DNA of 64,000 bases from Algicoccus sp048820935 (GCF_048820935.1 NZ_JBMERD010000004.1:168093-232092), one strand, 5' to 3'; positions 1 through 9,491 are shown, numbered from the stretch's first letter. Numbers and translations: made by a program. Notes: generated by a model from the letters alone, not told the origin.

Positions 1-732
1 GGCTTGTAATGTGTGTAGGCTGTCTTGGCTCAGTGGGTTCTCGATATGGCCACAATACTTGGCGATCACATGCGCAAATCGTTGAATTCTGTCACTTTGA
101 TCGGCTTCTTTTTCGATGAGAAAGCTTGCGCGTGATTCTTTGAAAATCAGCCAACTAGCTGTGCGCATCAAGGTGTCGGCACCAAAAGTTTGGTTGAGTT
201 CGCACAGTGCAGCGTTCAGATCCAACTGCAATGCTTCTTGCACGGCCTCAGTCCGGCGAACAATAGGGCAAAACTCAGGTGCACCAGGGAAATTGTCATT
301 GATACGCCAGCGTCGTATTCGCAGCGGTTTAACTCGAGTTAGGTACTGCTGTGAAGAAATGGCATCAACGTAGGCGCCATTTGTCACGTCAGGAACATCC
401 AAATGTTGCCCTGTTAGCCATTCGAACAAAAAACCAGTGCGGCGAGCATATTGACCAAAAGGTGCTTGCCGGCACCAAGCCTCAATAGGCTCGGGGCCAA
501 CTGCAGCAAACAGGCGGGCAAAAAATTCGAGATGAATTTCTTCGTACTTGAGACCAAACTCGAAATGTCCCGCAAAATCATCCGCTGGCTGATAGCTCGT
601 TGGGTATTGGTTTTTAAGCTGCCCGTTGCTTTCGTGACTCGTGCGTGTTTTGCTGATCACTGACTCGATGCGTAGTGGTTGTGCAAGTGCAATACCGTAG
701 CGATCGACGAGTGCTTTAAAGCCTACTTGCAT
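1..732 (-). CDS. Fic family protein, N-terminal part (cut by window edge)
   Basis: The reading frame is open from ATG at 732 down to base 1 (244 codons) with no stop, so the C-terminal part lies outside the window. I recognise the N-terminal half of large Fic-family proteins by the segments YARRTGFLFEWLTGQ, DVTNGAYVDAISSQQY and RRWRINDNFPGAPEFCPIVR. A SFLIEKE segment near residue 220 resembles the (S/T)xxxE(G/N) inhibitory helix of self-inhibited Fic enzymes, with K after the Glu in place of G/N. The catalytic HPFxxGNGR loop would be beyond the edge and is not seen. Fic enzymes transfer AMP or another nucleotide moiety to protein hydroxyls; the target here is unknown. The family call is fairly sure, activity is not shown. 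Confidence 0.75.
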   Translation of the reverse strand, partial: MQVGFKALVDRYGIALAQPLRIESVISKTRTSHESNGQLKNQYPTSYQPADDFAGHFEFGLKYEEIHLEFFARLFAAVGPEPIEAWCRQAPFGQYARRTGFLFEWLTGQHLDVPDVTNGAYVDAISSQQYLTRVKPLRIRRWRINDNFPGAPEFCPIVRRTEAVQEALQLDLNAALCELNQTFGADTLMRTASWLIFKESRASFLIEKEADQSDRIQRFAHVIAKYCGHIENPLSQDSLHTLQA

Positions 733-1139
733 GATTGAATTTCCTGACGATAGTCAAAAATCTGACTCGGGAAGATATGATACGTGAAACATTCGTTCAA
801 TCGTCATAAAAATGTTAATGTCTGCACGAAATTGATAATAAAACGATAATTTTTGTTGAAAACGTTAATGAAATAGAGCTGCTTCAGAAAATGCCCAAGT
901 CTTTCTCGGAGCGCGTGAGCCTGAAAAGCTCGGGTGCGGTCAATCGTTTTTTGATCGGTGCTGCGATAGAATCAAAGTTCAGGGATCATGCTACGCATGT
1001 TGTTGTGCTTTCATGCAAAATTAGTCGGCTGATGTGCTTGCTGGCATGAATCCTGTGTATCAATCAAATATGCGACTGTTAAAGCCTATGCCCGTAGAGT
1101 GCGGTGCTTGGGTCTTCGCATCTAAAATAAGGAAGCTCG
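733..1139. other. Intergenic region between divergent genes
   Basis: This is a 407-bp AT-rich spacer between the divergent Fic and GT41 genes. It must hold both promoters. Runs such as ATTGATAATAAAACGATAAT around 829-850 look promoter-like, but I could not assign clear -35/-10 pairs. No gene or repeat is seen. Confidence 0.4.
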
Positions 1140-3266
1140 GTGGATATCGAAACGCGTTTAGATCAGGTTGCAGGTTTTCTGCAAACAGGTAAACCAGAAA
1201 AAGCGCTAAGCGTTTTAAGATCTATCCAGAAACAGTTTCCTAATCATGCAGAAACTGCCCACTTGTTGGGTGTCACTTATTTTCAGCAAGGGAAGTTGCA
1301 GCGTGCCATTGATGAACTTCAAAAAGCAACAAAGCTCGATCCACACCAAGCTGTTCAGTGGAACAATCTTGCGCTCGTTTATGTGGCACAAAATCAATTA
1401 GAAAATGCACGCCAAGCCCTTGAGCAAGCTTTGTTGATCTCGCCACAGAATGTCGATTCTCTATTCGGTCGAGGAAATGTCTTTCGAGCGCAGGGTTTAT
1501 TTGATCAGGCAATCGCAGATTATGAGGCTGCACTGAAGCTAGATCCTTATTCACTGGATACGCTAAATAATTTAGGCTGTGCGCTTATGAGTCATCAGAA
1601 GACTGAGCGTGCACAGACTGTTTTTGAGCAAGCCTTACAGATCAATCCCAAATTTGTGCGTGCTAGGAATAATCTGGGTCTTTTATATGAGGCACTAGGG
1701 CAGTGGGCAGAAGCAGAATCCGCTTACCGTTTGGCAGTGTCTCACGCGCCCGACTATTTGGAAGCACGTGTCAATTTAGGCAATGTGCTGATGCGTAACC
1801 ATGAATATGCGCAAGCCGCTGAACATTACGCACGTGCGCAAAAGCTCAATGCGCACCAGCCTTTCATTGCAGGTAATTTGGCCTATGTGCGCAGTATGCA
1901 ATGTGATTGGCAGCAATATAAACAGACCTGGAGTCGTATAGAAGGTCGGATTCGACAGGGCGAGATGCCTTGTAGCCCTATTCAACTTTTGAATGGGAGC
2001 GATGATCCAGAGTTATCTAAAAGGCTTTCTCAGATGTATGCGAAAGACATGGTGAAGCAGCCTGATTTGCCACCTTTGTCCGAAGTCCAACAAAGTCTGT
2101 CGAGTGAGTTTCCTAAGGATGATCAAAAAATTCGAATCGGTTACTTTTCATCTGATTTTCGTGATCATCCGGTTGCAACTTTAATAGCAGGTGTGCTTGA
2201 GGACCATGATACGCAACGTTTTGAGGTTTTGGGTTATGCGCTCGATGCACAAAACACCAGCGAGATGCGTTCCAGAATTGGTCGGGCCTGTCAGCGCTTC
2301 TTTGAAGTGGGTGCGATGAGTGTGACGGATTTAGTGGAGTTTGTGCGTGGGCATGATCTGGATATCGCCATTGATCTGAATGGTTATACCGAGGGCGGTC
2401 GAGCTGCAATTTTTAAAGCGCGTGTAGCGCCTTTGCAAATCAGCTATTTAGGTTATCCAGGCACTTCAGGCGATCATTTCATTGACTATACGATTGCAGA
2501 CTCCTTTGTGATTCCAGCACAGATGCGTACGTCCTGGACTGAGCATGTCATTTACATGCCGGATTCGTTTCAACCCAATGACGATAGTCGTCAGGTGAAC
2601 GCAGATGGACTCAGCAGAGCACAGTTTGGTCTGCCACAAGAGGCTGTTGTGTTTTGTTGTTTCAACAAGTTGTATAAACTCACGCCAATGGTTTTCGAAA
2701 GTTGGATGCGCATCCTGAAACGCGTACCCAATAGCGTGTTGTGGCTTTACTCTGAAGATCCTGTGGCACAGGATAATTTAAAGCGTCAGGCGCAAAAACA
2801 GGGTGTTGATGCGAATCGTTTGGTGTTTGCAGGTCGAACTGAGCAATATGAGCAGCATTTGGCACGCTACCAGTTAGCCGACTTGTTTTTGGATACTTTC
2901 CCGTATGGGGCTCATACAACGGGTAGTGACGCACTTTGGGCGGGTTTACCTGTTTTAACGCGAACAGGCCGTTCTTTCGCCAGTTGTGTGGGCGAGAGTA
3001 TGGTGCAGGCACTTGGAATGCCTGAACTAGTGACTCGAGATGCCAAGCAATTTGAAGAACGGGCAGTGTTATTGGCGCAAGAATCAGGCGGATTTGACCG
3101 ATTAAAAGCACAATTGGCACAAGCCAAGGCTCAAGCGCCGTTATTCCAGACAGCGGCCTATACCCGACACTTAGAGTCCGGATATACGCAAATCGTCACG
3201 CGACATAGAAATGGTCAAGCACTATGTGATATTCGACTGAATACAGATGGTATTTCTGAAAATTAA
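1140..3266 (+). CDS. TPR-containing GT41 glycosyltransferase (SPINDLY/O-GlcNAc-transferase-like)
   Basis: The protein has 708 residues. Residues 4-241 form about seven 34-residue TPR repeats, and residues about 330-690 match the GT41 catalytic region of eukaryotic OGT/SPINDLY. Motifs seen are RIGYFSSDFRDHP (about 331), AIDLNGYTEGGR (about 410), YLGYPGTSG, FNKLYKLTP (about 509, whose Lys matches the UDP-contacting Lys842 of human OGT) and HTTGSDALWAGLPV (about 591). The family moves a sugar from a nucleotide donor to protein Ser/Thr; bacterial members include glycosyltransferases of unknown target. GTG start at 1140 is supported by AAGGAA five bases upstream. It stands alone, ahead of hemN. 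Donor sugar and target are unknown; the gmd/fcl/manC genes 2.5 kb downstream make GDP-sugars, and plant SPINDLY uses GDP-fucose, but a link is only a guess. Confidence 0.85.
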   Translation: MDIETRLDQVAGFLQTGKPEKALSVLRSIQKQFPNHAETAHLLGVTYFQQGKLQRAIDELQKATKLDPHQAVQWNNLALVYVAQNQLENARQALEQALLISPQNVDSLFGRGNVFRAQGLFDQAIADYEAALKLDPYSLDTLNNLGCALMSHQKTERAQTVFEQALQINPKFVRARNNLGLLYEALGQWAEAESAYRLAVSHAPDYLEARVNLGNVLMRNHEYAQAAEHYARAQKLNAHQPFIAGNLAYVRSMQCDWQQYKQTWSRIEGRIRQGEMPCSPIQLLNGSDDPELSKRLSQMYAKDMVKQPDLPPLSEVQQSLSSEFPKDDQKIRIGYFSSDFRDHPVATLIAGVLEDHDTQRFEVLGYALDAQNTSEMRSRIGRACQRFFEVGAMSVTDLVEFVRGHDLDIAIDLNGYTEGGRAAIFKARVAPLQISYLGYPGTSGDHFIDYTIADSFVIPAQMRTSWTEHVIYMPDSFQPNDDSRQVNADGLSRAQFGLPQEAVVFCCFNKLYKLTPMVFESWMRILKRVPNSVLWLYSEDPVAQDNLKRQAQKQGVDANRLVFAGRTEQYEQHLARYQLADLFLDTFPYGAHTTGSDALWAGLPVLTRTGRSFASCVGESMVQALGMPELVTRDAKQFEERAVLLAQESGGFDRLKAQLAQAKAQAPLFQTAAYTRHLESGYTQIVTRHRNGQALCDIRLNTDGISEN

Positions 3267-3434
3267 CACTGTGATCAGTACGTTAGTTCGTTTTCTGATG
3301 CTTCTGTCAACAGAATCTCTGATATGTGAGTTAAGGCGCTTTTGAGCAACTGTTTTATCTGACCTTGTTTTAAATCAAATTTCTGTCATAGGGAATTGAG
3401 CCATATTGAGCGCTCAGGGTATATCGTATCGTGC

Positions 3435-4832
3435 ATGAAGATACAAACAGTTACCTCTGAGCAGTTCGATGCCGAACTAGTGGCGCGTCATGATGGCCAT
3501 GGACCGCGCTATACATCCTATCCAACCGCCGACCGCTTTAAGACAGTTTCGTTGGCTGATGAGTATTCACAAGCGATTCGTGCGCGCCAAGTCGGCATGC
3601 AGGACAATCCGCTCTCCTTATATGTCCATATTCCGTTCTGTGACACGTTGTGTTACTACTGCGCCTGTAACAAGATCATCACGCGTCACCGTAGTCGCGC
3701 AGATGAATACCTTGATGATCTGGAACGAGAAATTGCGCTGGTGAAGACGTTGTTTGCACAACGCCCTAGTGTGACGCAGTTGCATTTTGGCGGGGGAACG
3801 CCAACCTTTCTGACGAATGAGCAAATGACGCGCTTGTTTGCCATGCTGCGCGAGACTTGGGACTTTGAAGACGATGCGGAGTGCTCCATTGAAATTGACC
3901 CACGACGTTTGCCTGAAGGCTCTTTGGCTCTATTGAGATCACTAGGTTTCAACCGCATGAGCCTGGGCGTGCAAGACGTGGATCCTCAGGTGCAAAAAGC
4001 AGTGAACCGAATTCAACCTAAAGAGTTGACAGAGTCAGTGCTGAATGAAGCTCGAGCTCTGGGATTCCGTTCGGTCAATATGGATCTGATTTATGGCCTG
4101 CCTTATCAGACCGAGGAGACCATGACGCAGACACTGGCGACGGTGATTGCTTGGCGACCAGATCGGATTGCACTCTATAGCTACGCACACTTGCCGCATC
4201 GTTTCACATCGCAGCGTCGGATCGATCCTGAGAAGATGCCAACACCCCAACAAAAACTCGCCATGCTCGAACAAGCTGTGACGACCTTGCTAGGTGCGGG
4301 TTATGTCTATATCGGGATGGATCATTTTGCATTGCCAGAGGATGAACTCGCCCAAGCACTTACAAACGGCACTTTGCAACGTAACTTCCAGGGTTATGCC
4401 ACGCGTGCTGACAGTGATTTGATTGCATTGGGAGTGTCTGCGATTGGTCGTGTAGGTGGGGTGTATGTTCAAAACGCGCGTGATCTCGAAACATATAAAG
4501 AGCACTTGGATCGAGGTGAATTGCCACTGATTCGTGGGCTTGAAATGAGTCAGGATGATGAGATCCGACGCGATGTGATTCATACTTTGCTCTGTCAAGC
4601 GCAGCTGGATTTTGCGGATGTGAAGCAGAAATGGTCGATTGATGCAGCGGACTACTTCAAGCAGGAATTGAATGCTTTACAAGATTTGATTGATGATGGT
4701 CTGGTTAATTTGAACGAGCAAGGCATCGTCATTACACCGAAAGGGCGATTTTTAGCGAGAGTCGTTGCCATGCGGTTTGACCGTTACCTTCGGGAAGGCA
4801 CACCACTCGTTCGTTATTCAAAGGTCATTTGA
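3435..4832 (+). CDS. hemN: Oxygen-independent coproporphyrinogen III dehydrogenase
   Basis: This radical-SAM enzyme converts coproporphyrinogen III to protoporphyrinogen IX in haem synthesis without oxygen. The signature CxxxCxxCxC is present at residues 69-78 (HIPFCDTLCYYCAC), preceded by GPRYTSYPTADRF and followed by HFGGGTPTFL and SMGVQD-like SLGVQDVDPQVQ. Length is 465 residues against about 457 in E. coli. I chose ATG 3435 because MKIQTVTSEQFDAELV aligns with known N-termini; the frame is open to a TTG at 3396 that would add 13 residues and sits behind a weak AGGGA. It ends one base before the start of the Crp/Fnr gene, so the two are probably cotranscribed. This suggests growth under low oxygen. 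Confidence 0.95.
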   Translation: MKIQTVTSEQFDAELVARHDGHGPRYTSYPTADRFKTVSLADEYSQAIRARQVGMQDNPLSLYVHIPFCDTLCYYCACNKIITRHRSRADEYLDDLEREIALVKTLFAQRPSVTQLHFGGGTPTFLTNEQMTRLFAMLRETWDFEDDAECSIEIDPRRLPEGSLALLRSLGFNRMSLGVQDVDPQVQKAVNRIQPKELTESVLNEARALGFRSVNMDLIYGLPYQTEETMTQTLATVIAWRPDRIALYSYAHLPHRFTSQRRIDPEKMPTPQQKLAMLEQAVTTLLGAGYVYIGMDHFALPEDELAQALTNGTLQRNFQGYATRADSDLIALGVSAIGRVGGVYVQNARDLETYKEHLDRGELPLIRGLEMSQDDEIRRDVIHTLLCQAQLDFADVKQKWSIDAADYFKQELNALQDLIDDGLVNLNEQGIVITPKGRFLARVVAMRFDRYLREGTPLVRYSKVI

Positions 4833-4833
4833 C

Positions 4834-5553
4834 ATGGTGAGAACAACCCTTGAACTAGAGCGTATGTTGTTGGCACTGAACCTGTTTGATGGCATGGCCA
4901 AGGCTCAGCTGGTTTGGTTAATCAGCATGGCTGAGCATGTCGAACTGAAACGGTCAGAGATTCTGTTTGAGCGTGGTGACAGGGTTGACCGTTTTTATGT
5001 GTTGGTGCATGGCCAGTTGCAATTTGTGATGACGGGTCCACCAAGTACCTCTTCAGGGGATGTGACAGATCGAGCACCTGAGAAAGTGGTGGAGATTTTT
5101 AGTCCAGGACATACGTTTGGGGAAAGTGTGCTTTTGCCTAAACAGCGTTGGATTGCGCAAGCGAAAGCATTAGGGGCTTGCCGATTACTGGCGTTTAAAC
5201 AAACGGATTTGCTCAATGCGATGAAGCAGTCTCATGAGCTATCTGTGAAGATTTTAGTTTCACTAAGCAATCGGCTTGAAACCTTGCTTCAGGATCTTGA
5301 GTCGTCCAGTTTTAGAAATGCTGCACAACGTGTGGCCGAGTATGTGTTGAATTTACCGCGCAGCGGCCCAGAAGCAAACTTACAGTTTCATAAGCGCACG
5401 ATTGCATCTAAATTGGGTTTGCAGCCTGAGACGTTTTCTCGATCGCTTAAGAAACTGTCCACTGAAGGGCTCATTACCGTGAATGGGCCAAGAATCATTA
5501 TTCATGATGAGGCTGCGCTCGCAAGCATGGCAGCTGTTGATTCACCTGTGTAA
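4834..5553 (+). CDS. Crp/Fnr-family transcriptional regulator, DNR-like
   Basis: The protein has 239 residues, with a cyclic-nucleotide-binding-like beta barrel (about 15-140), a long dimer helix (about 145-170) and a C-terminal winged helix with TIASKLGLQPETFSRSLKKL (about 190-210). It lacks the N-terminal cysteine cluster that FNR uses to hold an oxygen-sensing 4Fe-4S centre, which fits the DNR/NNR subgroup rather than true FNR. The ETFSR recognition helix resembles that of FNR/DNR proteins, which read TTGAT-N4-ATCAA sites. ATG 4834 has AAGGT upstream and lies directly behind the hemN stop; an in-frame start at 4765 inside hemN is less likely. Coupling to hemN suggests a role in the low-oxygen or nitrogen-oxide response (inference). 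Confidence 0.8.
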   Translation: MVRTTLELERMLLALNLFDGMAKAQLVWLISMAEHVELKRSEILFERGDRVDRFYVLVHGQLQFVMTGPPSTSSGDVTDRAPEKVVEIFSPGHTFGESVLLPKQRWIAQAKALGACRLLAFKQTDLLNAMKQSHELSVKILVSLSNRLETLLQDLESSSFRNAAQRVAEYVLNLPRSGPEANLQFHKRTIASKLGLQPETFSRSLKKLSTEGLITVNGPRIIIHDEAALASMAAVDSPV

Positions 5554-5754
5554 AGCAGACAATCCAAACGAGTAACCCCTCACAGTGCGCTACATTCGAA
5601 CCCGAAGGAATGAAGAGAAGCGGGGGTATTGTTGGTGTGAAGTGTAGCACCGTAAAGAGTTTATGCCAAAGAAATATTTAGCGAATAAAGAGGCGTTATT
5701 TAAATTAAGTGCTTTTAGTTTTTAAGTAACAATCCATGTATGCTTGTGATCATG

Positions 5755-5772
5755 ACCGCTTAAAGCGGTTTT
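5755..5772 (+). terminator. Short hairpin with T-run upstream of gmd
   Basis: ACCGC-TTAAA-GCGGT is followed by TTTTCTT. The stem is only 5 bp (7 if the loop is counted tightly), so it would be a weak intrinsic terminator for the hemN-regulator unit. Confidence 0.4.
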
Positions 5773-5830
5773 CTTGTTTGTATTATCAGTCATAGAATGT
5801 CTACAAACGATCTTTATGGAAAGTGGGGCG

Positions 5831-6949
5831 ATGGTTAAAAAAGCGTTGATCACAGGTGTGACAGGTCAAGATGGTTCTTATCTTGCTGAGTTTCTCCTCG
5901 AGAAAGGCTATGAGGTGCATGGTCTTAAACGTCGATCGTCATCTTTTAATACCCAGCGCGTCGATCATATCTATCAAGATCCGCATACAGACAATAAACG
6001 ATTTATTCTGCATTACGGTGATTTAACAGATGCTTCGAATTTGACGCATCTCATGCAAAAAATCCAACCTGACGAGGTGTATAACCTCGGCGCACAATCC
6101 CATGTGGCAGTGAGTTTTGAGTTGCCCGAATACACAGCTGATGTGGATGCCATGGGGACGCTGCGTCTGTTGGAAGCGATTCGTCTGCTTGGTTTGGAGA
6201 AAAAAGCACGTTTCTATCAAGCCAGTACCAGTGAACTCTATGGTTTGGTGCAAGAAACACCCCAAAAGGAATCGACACCTTTCTACCCACGATCACCTTA
6301 TGCAGTTGCAAAGCTTTACGCCTACTGGATTACGGTGAATTATCGAGAAAGTTATGGTATGTATGCCTGCAATGGCACACTCTTTAATCATGAAAGTCCA
6401 CGCCGGGGCGAGACTTTTGTGACCCGAAAAATTACGCGTGGTTTGGCAAATATTGCCCAAGGGCTGGAGACCTGCCTGTATATGGGCAATATTGATGCGT
6501 TACGAGACTGGGGACACGCTAAAGATTATGTCCGCATGATGTGGTTGATGTTGCAACAAGACCAGCCTCAGGATTATGTGATTGCCACCGGTGTGCAGCA
6601 TAGCGTACGGACTTTTATCAATTGGGCAGCGAATGAACTGGGTATTCAATTACGTTTTGAAGGTGAAGGTGTTGATGAAATTGGAATTGCGGAGTCGGTG
6701 ACAGGTGACCGGGCGCCCGCTGTGAAAGCAGGGGATGTTTTAGTGCGTATCGATCCGCGTTATTTCCGTCCAGCCGAAGTTGAAACCTTGCTAGGCGATC
6801 CGTCCAAAGCTAAGCGTGAGCTTGGCTGGGTTCCTGAGATCTCAGTCCAAGCAATGTGTGCTGAAATGGTGGCTGAAGATCTTAAAGTAGCTAAACGCCA
6901 TGCTTTGCTCAAAGAACATGGTTATGAAACCTTTGTCATCAATGAATAG
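5831..6949 (+). CDS. gmd: GDP-mannose 4,6-dehydratase
   Basis: This SDR-type enzyme converts GDP-D-mannose to GDP-4-keto-6-deoxymannose, the first step to GDP-L-fucose and GDP-rhamnose-type sugars. The NADP-binding GVTGQDGSYLAEFLL is at residues 8-22; the catalytic STSELYG and YAVAKLYAYW (YxxxK) motifs are both present, as is NHESPRRGETFVTRK. Length is 372, matching the E. coli enzyme (373). ATG 5831 follows GGAAAG at about 5819; the longer open frame back to 5774 carries no family sequence. fcl starts two bases after the stop, so they form an operon. Confidence 0.96.
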   Translation: MVKKALITGVTGQDGSYLAEFLLEKGYEVHGLKRRSSSFNTQRVDHIYQDPHTDNKRFILHYGDLTDASNLTHLMQKIQPDEVYNLGAQSHVAVSFELPEYTADVDAMGTLRLLEAIRLLGLEKKARFYQASTSELYGLVQETPQKESTPFYPRSPYAVAKLYAYWITVNYRESYGMYACNGTLFNHESPRRGETFVTRKITRGLANIAQGLETCLYMGNIDALRDWGHAKDYVRMMWLMLQQDQPQDYVIATGVQHSVRTFINWAANELGIQLRFEGEGVDEIGIAESVTGDRAPAVKAGDVLVRIDPRYFRPAEVETLLGDPSKAKRELGWVPEISVQAMCAEMVAEDLKVAKRHALLKEHGYETFVINE

Positions 6950-6951
6950 CC

Positions 6952-7914
6952 ATGATTAAGCGTGTTTATGTTGCTGGTCACCGTGGTATGGTGGGTTCCG
7001 CGTTAGTGCGTCAATTGCAAGGCAATGAAAATATTGAATTGATCGCAAAAAGCCGTGCTGAACTGGATTTGCTTGATCAAGCTGCTGTGCAAGATTTCTT
7101 TTCAAACGAACAGATTGATGAGGTGTATTTAGCAGCTGCCAAGGTGGGTGGGATTCATGCAAACAATACCTATCCCGCCGAATTTATTTATGAAAACTTG
7201 ATGGTCCAGAGTAATGTGATTCACGCAGCCCATTTGTCAGGGGTTCAAAAGCTATTGTATCTAGGCTCTTCGTGTATCTATCCAAAGTGGGCTGAGCAGC
7301 CCATGCGTGAAGATGCTTTATTGACCGGTACGTTGGAACCAACCAATGAGCCTTATGCGATCGCAAAGATTGCAGGCATTAAACTGTGTGAAAGTTATAA
7401 CCGCCAATATGGACGGGACTATCGCAGTGTGATGCCAACCAATTTGTATGGTCAGGGTGATAATTTTCATGCGGAAAATAGTCATGTGATCCCGGCCATG
7501 ATGCGTCGCTTTCATGAAGCGAAAATCGCAAAAGATAACGAAGTGGTCGTTTGGGGCACAGGTAAACCGATGCGCGAATTCATGTATGTTGACGACATGG
7601 CGGCTGCTTGTGTATACGTCATGCGCTTGGACAAGGAAGCGTATGAAGCACATACTCAACCGATGCTGTCACACATCAACATTGGAACCGGTGTTGATTG
7701 CACGATTTTTGAGTTGGCTCAAACTATGAAAAAAGTGGTCGGCTTTAAGGGTGATGTTTGTTTTGACAGCAGTAAGCCAGATGGTACGCTCCGAAAACTG
7801 ATGGATGTCTCGCGTTTGAAAGCCTTAGGTTGGCAGGCAAATACTGCATTAGAGGATGGGTTACGTAAGACGTATCAATGGTTTTTAGACAATCAGACCA
7901 ATATTCGTCAATAG
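6952..7914 (+). CDS. fcl: GDP-L-fucose synthase
   Basis: This bifunctional epimerase/reductase (also called WcaG) turns the Gmd product into GDP-L-fucose using NADPH. The 320-residue protein opens with VAGHRGMVGSALVRQL (GxxGxxG), and carries LYLGSSCIYPKWAEQP and the catalytic YAIAKIAGIK. Length fits the family (about 320). It is tightly coupled to gmd (2-bp gap). The pair fixes the product: fucose, or a fucose-derived sugar, destined for a surface polysaccharide or glycoprotein whose transferase genes are not in this window apart from possibly the GT41 gene. Confidence 0.95.
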   Translation: MIKRVYVAGHRGMVGSALVRQLQGNENIELIAKSRAELDLLDQAAVQDFFSNEQIDEVYLAAAKVGGIHANNTYPAEFIYENLMVQSNVIHAAHLSGVQKLLYLGSSCIYPKWAEQPMREDALLTGTLEPTNEPYAIAKIAGIKLCESYNRQYGRDYRSVMPTNLYGQGDNFHAENSHVIPAMMRRFHEAKIAKDNEVVVWGTGKPMREFMYVDDMAAACVYVMRLDKEAYEAHTQPMLSHINIGTGVDCTIFELAQTMKKVVGFKGDVCFDSSKPDGTLRKLMDVSRLKALGWQANTALEDGLRKTYQWFLDNQTNIRQ

Positions 7915-7974
7915 AGTAAGCTCTTAAAGTTTAAGTTCGTATAAAAAAGATAGCCTTGTTTCATCATTAAAAGC

Positions 7975-8006
7975 AAAACCACAGTGATTGGATCAATGTG
8001 GTTTTT
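7975..8006 (+). terminator. Intrinsic terminator after gmd-fcl
   Basis: AACCACA (7977-7983) pairs with TGTGGTT (7997-8003), followed by TTTTTG. It lies 60 bp after fcl and 43 bp before manC, so manC is likely to have partly separate transcription or read-through. Confidence 0.6.
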
Positions 8007-8048
8007 GATCAGGTCGTACGTGCATCAGCATGCTGAATGGTGTTTTAA

Positions 8049-9491
8049 ATGATTCCAGTTCTTATGGCCGGAGGATCCGGCACGCGTTTGTGGCCATTGT
8101 CACGTGCTGCTTATCCCAAACAATTCTTGGCGCTCAACAGTCATCTGAGCTTGTTGCAGGAGACGGCTCAACGTTTGTCAGGATTGCCGGTTGAAAAACC
8201 CATTGTGATTTGTAATGAGGAGCATCGGTTTCTTGTTGCAGAACAACTTCGTCAACAGCAACTCGATGTTGATATTTTGTTGGAGCCTGTGGGGCGCAAT
8301 ACTGCGCCAGCGATTGCACTTGCAGCATTACATGCCATCCAACATTCTTGTGAAAGTTCCCCTGTGCTGCTCGTTTTAGCGACAGATCACACTATTTTGG
8401 ATGATGCGGCATTTCGACAGGCTGTGTGTCGTTTGTTGCCACAGGTGGAGGAGGGTTGTTTTGGTGTCTTGGGTGTCACACCAACAGAACCGACATCGGC
8501 TTATGGGTACATCCATACAGGTGATGAGTTAGGTCATGATTTACGGCAAGTGCGAGCGTTTGTAGAGAAACCTGATGCAGCGACTGCGCAAGAGTATCTC
8601 GATCAAGGTGATTACCTTTGGAATAGTGGCATCTTTATGTTGCGTGCAGACCAGTACTTAGAAGAACTGCGTAAATATCAACCTGAAATATTAAGTGCTT
8701 GCCAAAAAGCGATGGAATCCGTGACAGTTGATCAGGACTTCACACGCATTGATGCACAGGCGTTCATGGATTGCCCTGAAAACTCGATTGACTACGCACT
8801 GATGGAACCCTTGTGTGCGCAAGCAAATAACAAAGTGGTGGTTGCGGAGCTGGATGCGGGTTGGAGTGACGTTGGAAGTTGGTCAGCATTGTGGGAAATC
8901 AAGGATAAAGATGAGCACGGCAATGTCGTGATGGTTCGTGATGATCTGACGACTGAAGATGTTGTTTTGCAAGATAGCCAAAATAATTTGGTCTGTGCGC
9001 ACAGCAAACTTGTGACCCTACTTGGTGTGGAGAACTTAGTCGTTGTGGATACAGATGATGCTTTGCTGATCGCAAATAAATCGGATGCGCAAGAGATCAA
9101 ACAGATCGTGTCGATCTTAAAGGGTAAGGGCCGTCACGAGTATCAGAGCCACCGTGTTGTTTATCGACCTTGGGGAAAATATGATTCGATCGACGCAGGC
9201 CACCGTTATCAGGTTAAGCGCATTACGGTTAAGCCCGGTGCAAGATTGTCTTTGCAAATGCATCATCATCGTGCAGAGCACTGGATTGTTGTTTCGGGCA
9301 CAGCCAAAGTGACAATTGGTGATAAAACTTTCCTGATGACAGAGGATCAGTCTACGTATATCCCTGTTGGGGAAATCCATAGTTTGGAAAACCCCGGTGC
9401 GATTCCTCTGGAAATGATCGAGGTTCAGTCGGGCGCGTATCTTGGTGAAGATGATATCGTGCGTTTCGAGGATCTTTATGGACGATCCTGA
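8049..9491 (+). CDS. manC: Mannose-1-phosphate guanylyltransferase / mannose-6-phosphate isomerase
   Basis: The protein has 480 residues and two fused domains. Residues 1-290 are a nucleotidyltransferase opening with MAGGSGTRLWPLSRAAYPKQF, and carrying FVEKPDAATAQEYL; it makes GDP-mannose from GTP and mannose-1-phosphate. Residues about 350-475 are a cupin isomerase domain with YRPWGKYDSID, QMHHHRAEHWIVVSGTA and the closing IEVQSGAYLGEDDIVR typical of AlgA/CpsB/ManC. It supplies the substrate for Gmd just upstream. The ribosome site is weak. A shorter rival family (ManC without isomerase) is excluded by the C-terminal cupin. Confidence 0.95.
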   Translation: MIPVLMAGGSGTRLWPLSRAAYPKQFLALNSHLSLLQETAQRLSGLPVEKPIVICNEEHRFLVAEQLRQQQLDVDILLEPVGRNTAPAIALAALHAIQHSCESSPVLLVLATDHTILDDAAFRQAVCRLLPQVEEGCFGVLGVTPTEPTSAYGYIHTGDELGHDLRQVRAFVEKPDAATAQEYLDQGDYLWNSGIFMLRADQYLEELRKYQPEILSACQKAMESVTVDQDFTRIDAQAFMDCPENSIDYALMEPLCAQANNKVVVAELDAGWSDVGSWSALWEIKDKDEHGNVVMVRDDLTTEDVVLQDSQNNLVCAHSKLVTLLGVENLVVVDTDDALLIANKSDAQEIKQIVSILKGKGRHEYQSHRVVYRPWGKYDSIDAGHRYQVKRITVKPGARLSLQMHHHRAEHWIVVSGTAKVTIGDKTFLMTEDQSTYIPVGEIHSLENPGAIPLEMIEVQSGAYLGEDDIVRFEDLYGRS

